This document shows, one piece after another, positions 1-5,774 of a DNA stretch of 17,024 nucleotides. The notes below the pieces were generated by a model. That model was given only the letters and a program-made list of their open reading frames with translations. It did no database searches and had not been told where the DNA came from. Made by a program: the position numbers and the translations under genes. This stretch comes from Thermoleophilia bacterium (lineage in GTDB: Bacteria > Actinomycetota > Thermoleophilia > Gaiellales > Gaiellaceae), in assembly GCA_014534415.1 (NCBI GenBank), contig JACVRM010000032.1, positions 1 through 17,024 of the forward strand, in the 5' to 3' direction. Every line of letters starts with the position of its first letter. The first letter of the stretch is position 1.

Positions 1-120
1 ACCCGATGTCCATGGGCGGCGAGCGTAGCGCGGCGCGGCGCCCGGACAGCCTCGCGGCCCTTAACGCCTTCCTTACATGCCGCTCACCGCCGGCACACCG
101 GCCGCAGCAATACTGGAGAC
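1..120. other. Upstream flank without a recognisable gene
   Basis: I see no convincing coding region in the first 120 bases. A short open frame starting near base 6 runs in a different frame into the next gene and has arginine/alanine-rich shadow composition. The segment ends in an AATACT hexamer (109-114) six bases before the GTG of the next gene; this could be a -10 box for a leaderless or very short-leader transcript, but no -35 is visible. The stretch may hold the promoter of the downstream two-component operon. Confidence 0.4.
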
Positions 121-630
121 GTGAGTCTGCGCGCGCGCCTTTTGCTGGTCCTGCTCGTCTTCGCACTGCTTGCCGGAACGGCTCTCGGCGCCCAGCGGGG
201 TGGCCGCTCCGCTGCGGCCGACGGAACGCTCGCCGTTCGTGACGGGCGCGGTACCTTCACGCTTCAGCTGCGCGGCGCTGTGATCGGGCGGATCGACCGC
301 GGCAAGATCGTGATCGAGGATGCGGACGAACTGGGGGCCGAGCCAATCGTGAGGGGCGCCGAGTGGTCGATCCGGCGCTCGGTGACCACCACCACCTACG
401 GCGGCAAGGGCATCCGCTTCCGCGTCATCGGCGGGCGCTTCACGGTCCGCATTCAGCGCGCGACCGGCCTCTCGCTCAGCGCGGTCGGACGCGGACACGC
501 GCTGCTCAAGGGCGCCGGTCTCGAGTTCGGGGTGACGAACGGCGAGTACTCGGTGAACGGCGGCGATTTCCTGCCGATCCCGGACGACCCCGTGTCCATT
601 CAGCTCCGCGCTCCTACGAAGAGAGCCTGA
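121..630 (+). CDS. Secreted beta-rich protein of unknown function
   Basis: This 169-residue protein begins with a clear Sec signal peptide: positive residues (SLRAR), a hydrophobic core over residues 6-19 and a small-residue end near ALGA. The mature part is rich in alternating hydrophobic/polar stretches and glycines, suggesting a beta-sandwich or beta-barrel-like fold. It has no cysteine and no motif that I can assign. The GTG start is chosen because the signal peptide begins there and GGAG lies just upstream (115-118), although only two bases separate them. The gene ends 25 bases before the response regulator on the same strand, so it is likely in one unit with the two-component system and may be its sensor partner or an output. 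It feels like a lineage-specific Thermoleophilia family, but I cannot name a domain. Existence is well supported; function is unknown. Confidence 0.75.
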   Translation: MSLRARLLLVLLVFALLAGTALGAQRGGRSAAADGTLAVRDGRGTFTLQLRGAVIGRIDRGKIVIEDADELGAEPIVRGAEWSIRRSVTTTTYGGKGIRFRVIGGRFTVRIQRATGLSLSAVGRGHALLKGAGLEFGVTNGEYSVNGGDFLPIPDDPVSIQLRAPTKRA

Positions 631-655
631 CTGATTCCTCTGGCATCCTGAGGTC

Positions 656-1363
656 GTGGCCGGCGGCAAGACGCAGACGGTGCTCGTCGTCGAGGACGAG
701 GAATCGATTGCCTCCTTCGTCGCCATCTACCTGAAGAACGCGGGGTACGAGGTGCAGACGGCCGCGTCCGGCGGCGAGGCGCTGGCGAAGCTCGATTCGC
801 CGTTGCCGTCGCTCGTTGTGCTCGACCTGATGCTGCCCGACGCCGACGGCATCGAGGTCTGCCGGCGCATCCGGCGTCAGTCCGACGTCCCGATCTTGAT
901 GCTCACTGCACGCGACGAGGACGTGGACAAGATCATCGGGCTCGAGGTCGGCGCGGACGACTACATGACGAAGCCGTTCAACCCACGTGAGCTCGTCGCC
1001 CGCGTCAAGTCGATCCTGCGCCGCTCCACGGCCGACCGGCGGCCCCCCGAGAGCCGCCAGATCCAGCACGGCGACCTGTTCGTCGATGCCGGGCGCCGCG
1101 AGGTCCGCGTCGGCGAGGAGGAGATCCAGCTCGCGCCGAAGGAGTTCGACCTCCTGTGGGAGCTGCTCGACCACCGCGGCATCGTGCTCACGCGCGACCA
1201 GCTGCTCGAGCGGGTGTGGGGCTATACGTTCGCCGGCGACACGCGCACCGTTGACGTTCACGTCCGCCAGCTACGCCGGAAGCTGGGCGAGGCGTCGCCG
1301 ATCGTGACCGTTTGGGGGGTTGGCTACAAGGTGGCACCCGCCAAGGGGGCCGTGAGCGCCTAG
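656..1363 (+). CDS. OmpR/PhoB-type response regulator
   Basis: This 235-residue transcriptional regulator has a canonical receiver domain (about residues 8-122) and a C-terminal winged-helix DNA-binding domain (about 130-230). The receiver keeps every catalytic residue: acidic pocket E13/D14, phospho-acceptor D57 in the VVLDLMLPD motif, T84 in MLTARDE and K106 in MTKPF. The C-terminal domain shows the usual LAPKEFDLLWELL helix, the RTVDVHVRQLRRKL recognition helix and the WGVGYK wing. GTG at 656 follows a TGAGG (649-653) with very short spacing. The gene lies three bases upstream of a histidine kinase, its obvious phosphodonor. The family is named precisely; the target genes cannot be told, though the secreted gene just upstream is a natural candidate. 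Confidence 0.95.
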   Translation: MAGGKTQTVLVVEDEESIASFVAIYLKNAGYEVQTAASGGEALAKLDSPLPSLVVLDLMLPDADGIEVCRRIRRQSDVPILMLTARDEDVDKIIGLEVGADDYMTKPFNPRELVARVKSILRRSTADRRPPESRQIQHGDLFVDAGRREVRVGEEEIQLAPKEFDLLWELLDHRGIVLTRDQLLERVWGYTFAGDTRTVDVHVRQLRRKLGEASPIVTVWGVGYKVAPAKGAVSA

Positions 1364-1366
1364 CCG

Positions 1367-2770
1367 GTGGCGGCGATGCTCCGCTCGCTCCGCTTCCGGC
1401 TTCCTGCCCTATTCCTGATTGGGATCGTTCTCGCGGGCGTCGTCGCCGCTGGTATTGCGGTCGGGCTCTTCCAGGACTACTTCGAGGATCGCACGCGCAC
1501 CGAGCTGCGCCGCGAGGCTCGCGGTCTCGCCGACCTCTATGCCAAGCAGGCGATCCGAGCGATCGACGAGGATCGTGCACCTGCGCCGTTCGCGACCGCG
1601 AAGCTCGAGCAGGCGAGCGGAAACCGCCTGTTCTACGTCGGCGGGCCGATCCAGCTCAAGGGTGCGGCGGTGCTTCCCGAGCTTCCGCAACGTCTCGTTC
1701 CGCAGTGGCGCACCGGCCGCGTGCAGACGTTCGAGTTCGTTCCGCCGGGCGCGAACGAGACGTACCTAGCCGTGGCACATCCGCTGCGGCTCGAGGGGCG
1801 CGTCCTGTTCGGCGCGCTCGTCGTGGCGACGCCGAAGGCCGAGCTGCGCGACCGCTGGGTGACGCTGATGGAGCGGCTCGTGCTGGCGTTCCTCGTCGGC
1901 ATTGCCGTGGCAGGCGCGCTGGCGTGGTACCTCTCGCGCCGGATCACGAACCCCGTCTTGGCGCTCTCCTCGGCCGCCGACGAGATCGCGCGTGGCAACT
2001 ACCGCGTGGCCGTGCCCGACGTGCCCGGAGGAGGCGAGATCGGGGATCTCGCCGACCGCTTCCGCGAGATGGCGACGCGGCTGAGCGAGGCCGAGGAGCT
2101 GGAACGGAACTTCCTCATGAGCGTCTCGCACGAGCTGCGAACGCCGCTGACCGCGATCCGCGGGCACGTGGAAGCTCTGCGGGAGGGGCTCGTCGACGAC
2201 CCGGACGTTCGCGCCCGCTCGCTCGACGTGGTCGCGGCCGAAGCCGCGCGGCTCGAGCGGCTCGTTGGCGACGTGCTCGATCTGGCAAAGCTCGATACCC
2301 ACCGCTTCACCCTGCACCGCGAGGAGGTCGACATGGGCCGGCTGCTCGAGCGCGCGTACTCCACCTTCGGCGAGGAGGCGCGGCGGCGCCGGATCGACTA
2401 TCGCGCGGAGGTGGCGGTTCGACCGGTGATCGTCTCGGACGGCGACCGCGTGCTCCAGATCATCTCGAACCTGCTCGCCAATGCCTTCCGCTGGACACCG
2501 GACGGGGGCAGCGTCGAGCTTGCGCTCTCCGAGGACAATGGCAGCGTGGCCGTGGCTGTCGCGGACACTGGACCGGGCATTCCACCGGACGAGCGCGAGC
2601 GCATCTTCCGCCCGTTCTTCACCCACGACGGCGGCGGCACGGGACTCGGGCTGGCGATCGCACGCGAGCTCGCGCTCGCCCTGGGCGGGCGGCTGGATGT
2701 CGACAGCGAGCCGGGGCGGGGCAGCCGCTTCGAGCTGCTCTTGCCGGCTCGGCCGACGGTCGAGAACTAG
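1367..2770 (+). CDS. Sensor histidine kinase (HAMP, HisKA, HATPase_c)
   Basis: This 467-residue membrane kinase should autophosphorylate and pass phosphate to the adjacent regulator. Visible parts in order are: TM1 at about residues 12-34; an extracytoplasmic sensor loop of about 130 residues (35-165); TM2 at about 170-190; a HAMP linker starting SRRITNPVLAL; the HisKA H-box SHELRTPLT with phospho-accepting H255; an N-box with N368 and N372; the G1 box DTGPGI (D400); and the G2 box GTGLGLA near 425-430. All catalytic boxes look intact. GTG 1367 lies three bases after the regulator stop, with an ATG at 1376 as an alternative start; no strong ribosome site is visible, so translational coupling is likely. 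The sensor loop has no domain I recognise, so the signal is unknown. Its TAG stop overlaps that of the opposite-strand gene. Confidence 0.95.
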   Translation: MAAMLRSLRFRLPALFLIGIVLAGVVAAGIAVGLFQDYFEDRTRTELRREARGLADLYAKQAIRAIDEDRAPAPFATAKLEQASGNRLFYVGGPIQLKGAAVLPELPQRLVPQWRTGRVQTFEFVPPGANETYLAVAHPLRLEGRVLFGALVVATPKAELRDRWVTLMERLVLAFLVGIAVAGALAWYLSRRITNPVLALSSAADEIARGNYRVAVPDVPGGGEIGDLADRFREMATRLSEAEELERNFLMSVSHELRTPLTAIRGHVEALREGLVDDPDVRARSLDVVAAEAARLERLVGDVLDLAKLDTHRFTLHREEVDMGRLLERAYSTFGEEARRRRIDYRAEVAVRPVIVSDGDRVLQIISNLLANAFRWTPDGGSVELALSEDNGSVAVAVADTGPGIPPDERERIFRPFFTHDGGGTGLGLAIARELALALGGRLDVDSEPGRGSRFELLLPARPTVEN

Positions 2771-3210
2771 GCGCGACGCTCTTCGATCCGGTAGACGAGC
2801 GCGCCGCTGCCCGTTTCGAGACCCCGCTCCATGCGGGCGAGGCGGCGATCGACGCCTTTCCAGCTCGCGGAGACGAGATCGACGAGGAGCGCCAGATCGT
2901 CGAGGCGGGCGCGCCGCTCGGCGAGCAGCTGGCCCTCGAGCCGCTCGAGGCGCCGGATGGTCTGACCGGCGAGCCCGCGCACCTCCGCCATCTGACGGGC
3001 GACGGGCAGCGCCTCCGCGCGGACGCCGTCGCGCACCGCGCTCTCGACTTGGCCGGGCAGGTTCGACTCGAGGCTCGCGCAGAGCTCCGCGAGCGCCTCC
3101 ACCTGGGAACGGGCCCGCTCGAGCGTCGCGTCGACGTCGGCGGCGTCCGTCCGTTCGCGGGCCGCCTCTGCGAGCCGCTGGTGCGCCCTGTCCAACGCCT
3201 CCTCGCTCAC
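2767..3210 (-). CDS. Small coiled-coil protein, function unknown
   Basis: This 147-residue soluble protein is almost entirely helical, with charged heptad-like stretches (Leu/Ala with Glu/Arg) over roughly residues 25-105, suggesting a coiled coil. There is no signal peptide, membrane segment or enzymatic motif. It is convergent with the histidine kinase: the palindromic tetramer CTAG at 2767-2770 gives both genes their TAG stop. It is divergent from queA, with 26 bases between the two starts. The GTG start at 3210 is supported by a -10-like TACCGT exactly seven bases upstream on the same strand, as expected for a leaderless message, and no Shine-Dalgarno sequence is seen. Coding potential on this strand is favoured over the overlapping plus-strand frame, which is arginine-rich shadow sequence. 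I do not recognise the family. Confidence 0.7.
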   Translation of the reverse strand: MSEEALDRAHQRLAEAARERTDAADVDATLERARSQVEALAELCASLESNLPGQVESAVRDGVRAEALPVARQMAEVRGLAGQTIRRLERLEGQLLAERRARLDDLALLVDLVSASWKGVDRRLARMERGLETGSGALVYRIEERRA

Positions 3211-3217
3211 GGCGGCA

Positions 3218-3227
3218 ACGGTAGCGT
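3218..3227. promoter_or_regulatory. Overlapping divergent -10 boxes (queA / coiled-coil gene)
   Basis: On the plus strand TAGCGT (3222-3227) lies nine bases before the queA ATG. On the minus strand TACCGT (3223-3218) lies seven bases before the GTG of the coiled-coil gene. Both fit the TANNNT -10 pattern and share the TA at 3222-3223, so the two promoters would be back to back and could not both be opened at once. No convincing -35 is visible on either side. Both messages would be leaderless or nearly so. This is inferred from sequence only. Confidence 0.45.
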
Positions 3228-3236
3228 GGGGGTCGG

Positions 3237-4181
3237 ATGAGGTCCGACGAGCTCGACTACGAGCTGCCGCCGGAGCTGATCGCGCAGCGTCCAGCCGATC
3301 GCCGCGACGAGTCGCGGCTGCTCGTCTACGAGCGCGCTTCGGGCGCCGTGCGGCACCGCCGGTTCCTCGAGCTGCCGGGCGAGCTGCACCACGGCGAGCT
3401 GGTGGTCGTCAACGACACGCGCGTCGTGCCGGGGCGAATCCGGGCGCGGCGGGCGAGCGGGGGAGACGCCGAGGTCCTGCTGCTCGAGCCGCTCCCGGAG
3501 CGCGGGGAGTGGGAGGCGCTGGCGCGGCCGTCTCGCCGGCTGCGCCCCGGCGAGCGAGTCGGCGCCGCGGAGCTCGTCGAGGCGCTCGGTGCGGGTCGCT
3601 GGCGGGTGCGCCTGGAGGGCGCGCCGGCGGGCGAGCTGCCGCTGCCGCCTTACATCACGGAGCCGCTCGGCGACGCCGAGCGCTACCAGACCGTCTACGC
3701 GCGCGAGCAGGGCTCGGCGGCGGCGCCGACAGCGGGGCTCCACTTCACGCGCGAGCTGCTCGCGCGGCTAGACGTCGAGCGCGTGACACTGCACGTCGGG
3801 CTCGACACGTTTCGCCCCGTCTCGGCCGAGCTCGTCGCGGAGCACCAGCTACACAGCGAGCGCTACGAGGTGGAAGCGCAAGCGTGGCAGCGGATCCGCG
3901 CGGCCGAGCGGGTGCTCACGGTCGGCACCACGACCGTGCGGGTGCTCGAGTCGCTTGCGCGCGGCGCGCCGCTCACGGGGCGAACGAGTCTCTTCGTCCT
4001 GCCGGGCTTCGAGTTCCGGCGCGTCGACGCGCTGCTGACCAACTTCCATCTGCCGCGCTCCACGCTGCTCGCGCTCGTGATGGCGTTCGCAGGGATCGAG
4101 GAGACGCGCGAGCTGTACCGCCTCGCGATCGCCGAGCGCTACCGGTTCTACTCGTTCGGCGACGCCATGCTCGTACTCTGA
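3237..4181 (+). CDS. queA: tRNA preQ1(34) S-adenosylmethionine ribosyltransferase-isomerase
   Basis: QueA transfers and isomerises the ribose of S-adenosylmethionine onto preQ1 at the wobble base of tRNA, giving epoxyqueuosine. The 314-residue protein shows the family signatures: an N-terminal DELDYELPPELIAQRP start, VVNDTRVVPGR near 55-65, SAAAPTAGLHFT near 160-171, VTLHVGLDTFRPV near 182-195, LLTNFHLPRSTLL near 265-277 and a C-terminal RYRFYSFGDAML. It is shorter than the E. coli protein (about 356 residues), with compact loops, but no signature block is missing. ATG 3237 is the natural start because the family motif begins there. Eleven bases separate its stop from the tgt start, and tgt catalyses the preceding step, so the two form an operon. 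Confidence 0.95.
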   Translation: MRSDELDYELPPELIAQRPADRRDESRLLVYERASGAVRHRRFLELPGELHHGELVVVNDTRVVPGRIRARRASGGDAEVLLLEPLPERGEWEALARPSRRLRPGERVGAAELVEALGAGRWRVRLEGAPAGELPLPPYITEPLGDAERYQTVYAREQGSAAAPTAGLHFTRELLARLDVERVTLHVGLDTFRPVSAELVAEHQLHSERYEVEAQAWQRIRAAERVLTVGTTTVRVLESLARGAPLTGRTSLFVLPGFEFRRVDALLTNFHLPRSTLLALVMAFAGIEETRELYRLAIAERYRFYSFGDAMLVL

Positions 4182-4191
4182 GGACGGTTCC

Positions 4192-5424
4192 GTGGACGAC
4201 TCGGCACACATCCGGCACGAAGAACCTGTCTGCGCGAGCCAGCCCGCAGGGACAGTCCCTGGACCCTCGCCCCGCGCGGACTCGTCTGCAGGAGCCGCGT
4301 CTTTTGAGGTGATTGCACGAGACGGCGAGGCACGCGCCGGCGTCCTCAGGACGGCGCACGGCGACGTATCTACGCCGGCCTTCATGCCGGTCGGGACGAA
4401 GGGCACGGTCAAGAGCGTCGATCCCGACGAGCTGCGCGCGCTCGGCGCGCCGATCGTGCTCGGCAACACGTACCACCTCTACTTCCGCCCGGGCGCCGAC
4501 GTGGTCGCCGAGCTCGGCGGCCTGCACACGTTCATGCGCTGGAACGGCCCGATCCTCACCGACTCGGGCGGCTTCCAGGTCTTCTCGCTGCGGCACACGA
4601 TCCTCGCAGTCGACGACGAAAGTGTCACGTTTCGCTCCATCTACGATGGCGCGGCCGCGCGTTTCACGCCTGAACTCGCCGCGGGGGTGCAAGCGCGGCT
4701 CGGCTCGGACATCGCGATGTGTCTCGACGTCTGCCCGCCGGCCGGCTCGTCGCACGCTGAGGTAGCCGAAGCCGTCCGGCGCACGACGGTGTGGGCAAAG
4801 CGCCAGCGCCGCGCTCCGCGCTCGCCCGGCCAGCTCGTCTTCGGCATCAGCCAGGGCGGAACGGACGACGAGCTGCGCCGCCGCTCGATCGAGGAGATCG
4901 TCGCGCTCGGCTTCGACGGCTACGCGCTCGGCGGGCTGTCGGTCGGCGAGCCGCGCGATCGGACGCTCGGCGCGGTCGAGCGCGCGGCTCCTCAGCTCCC
5001 CGTCGACCGGCCCCGCTACTTCATGGGCATCGGCGACCCGGAGGGCGTGCTCGCGGTCATCGAGCGCGGCATCGACATGTTCGACTGCGTGCTCCCCACG
5101 CGAATGGGCCGCACGGGCACCGCGCTGACCGCGGACGGCCGCCTCAATCTCCGGAACGCCCGCTTCGTTCGCGATCCGCGCCCGCTCGAGGACGGCTGCC
5201 CGTGCCCTGCATGCACGCGTTTCTCACGCGCGTACATCCGCCACCTGGTCAACCAGCAGGAGCTACTCGGCCTGCGCCTGCTGACGCTCCACAATCTCGA
5301 GTCGCTGCTCGACCTGACGCGGCGCGCCCGCGCAGCCATCGAGCGCGGCGAGCTAGCATCCTTCAAGGCGGAGACGCTCGGCCGCCTGCGTGCACGTTCG
5401 GAGGAAACGTCTTGGAGGCACTGA
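4192..5424 (+). CDS. tgt: tRNA-guanine transglycosylase
   Basis: Bacterial Tgt exchanges guanine-34 for preQ1 in GUN-anticodon tRNAs. The 410-residue protein carries STPAFMPVGT (60-69), the substrate-binding DSGGFQVFS (124-132), FGISQGG near 217-223, catalytic nucleophile D298 in DMFDCVLPTR, and the zinc site C336-x-C338-x2-C341 with H367. The catalytic core begins at F38. About 37 residues precede it that are Pro/Ser/Ala-rich and unlike the family; they are encoded over a 15-bp inverted repeat (4247-4261). GTG 4192 is the only in-frame start upstream of F38 and has GAGGA (4180-4184) seven bases away; a GTG at 4309 (codon 40) would cut into the first strand of the fold. The gene overlaps yajC by 13 bases. 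Confidence 0.95.
   Translation: MDDSAHIRHEEPVCASQPAGTVPGPSPRADSSAGAASFEVIARDGEARAGVLRTAHGDVSTPAFMPVGTKGTVKSVDPDELRALGAPIVLGNTYHLYFRPGADVVAELGGLHTFMRWNGPILTDSGGFQVFSLRHTILAVDDESVTFRSIYDGAAARFTPELAAGVQARLGSDIAMCLDVCPPAGSSHAEVAEAVRRTTVWAKRQRRAPRSPGQLVFGISQGGTDDELRRRSIEEIVALGFDGYALGGLSVGEPRDRTLGAVERAAPQLPVDRPRYFMGIGDPEGVLAVIERGIDMFDCVLPTRMGRTGTALTADGRLNLRNARFVRDPRPLEDGCPCPACTRFSRAYIRHLVNQQELLGLRLLTLHNLESLLDLTRRARAAIERGELASFKAETLGRLRARSEETSWRH
4247..4261. repeat. 15-bp inverted repeat inside the tgt N-terminal extension
   Basis: CAGGGAC-A-GTCCCTG is a perfect 7-bp inverted repeat around a single A. It sits in the part of tgt that encodes residues with no counterpart in other Tgt proteins. With a one-base centre it is a poor RNA hairpin but a good protein-binding or REP-like palindrome. 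I saw no second copy in the window. It may be the core of a small repeat that entered the queA-tgt junction in frame. Confidence 0.6.
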
Positions 5425-5753
5425 TCTTCATCGCCGTGATCGTCGGCCTGATGTGGGTCTTGCTCCTGGCGCCGCAACGGCGCCGACAGCGGGCGCAGCG
5501 CGACATGCTCGGGGGTCTCGAGGTGGGCGACGAGGTCCTGACCGCGGGTGGCGTCTACGCCACGGTTCAGGCCGTGCGCGACGACGACCTGACCGTCGAG
5601 ATTGCGCCGGGCACGAGCGTCCGCCTCGACAAGCGGGCGGTCGCGCTCGTCCTCACCGGAAAGGACGCCGAGGCCGACGAGGACGTCGAAGCCGTCTTGG
5701 AGACGACCGAGGACGAGGAACCCACGCAGGCGGGGCGAACCTCGCCTCGCTAG
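5412..5753 (+). CDS. yajC: Preprotein translocase subunit YajC
   Basis: YajC is a small single-span membrane partner of SecDF in the Sec holotranslocon. The 113-residue product has one N-terminal TM segment (about residues 4-22) ending APQRRRQ, the family turn LGGLEVGDEVLTAGGVYATV, a short beta domain to about residue 80 and an acidic Glu/Asp-rich tail. The start is TTG 5412, within the end of tgt (13-base overlap). It has an excellent ribosome site, GGAGGA at 5400-5405, six bases upstream, and the hydrophobic segment begins immediately. Placement between tgt and secDF is the standard bacterial arrangement. Confidence 0.92.
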   Translation: MEALIFIAVIVGLMWVLLLAPQRRRQRAQRDMLGGLEVGDEVLTAGGVYATVQAVRDDDLTVEIAPGTSVRLDKRAVALVLTGKDAEADEDVEAVLETTEDEEPTQAGRTSPR

Positions 5754-5756
5754 TCT
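5751..5756 (+). promoter_or_regulatory. Possible -10 box before secDF
   Basis: TAGTCT overlaps the yajC stop and matches TANNNT. A transcript from it would start near 5763, giving a 5' leader of about 12 bases before the secDF GTG. No -35 is clear. The gene could equally be read through from yajC. Confidence 0.25.
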
Positions 5757-5774
5757 GAGTCGACCTCTTTCGGC

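Noticed and set aside
6..242. Short ORF at the left edge
   Set aside because: It overlaps the signal-peptide gene in another frame, has Arg-rich shadow composition and no ribosome site.
1312..3240. Long plus-strand frame overlapping the kinase and reaching queA
   Set aside because: It is out of frame with the kinase, Arg/Ala/Gly-rich, and covers the opposite-strand coiled-coil gene in shadow.
5468..5484. Perfect 7-bp hairpin GGCGCCG-CAA-CGGCGCC in yajC
   Set aside because: It lies in the codons for the conserved APQRRR turn, where GC-rich Ala/Pro/Arg codons readily give such symmetry. There is no T run and no regulatory context.
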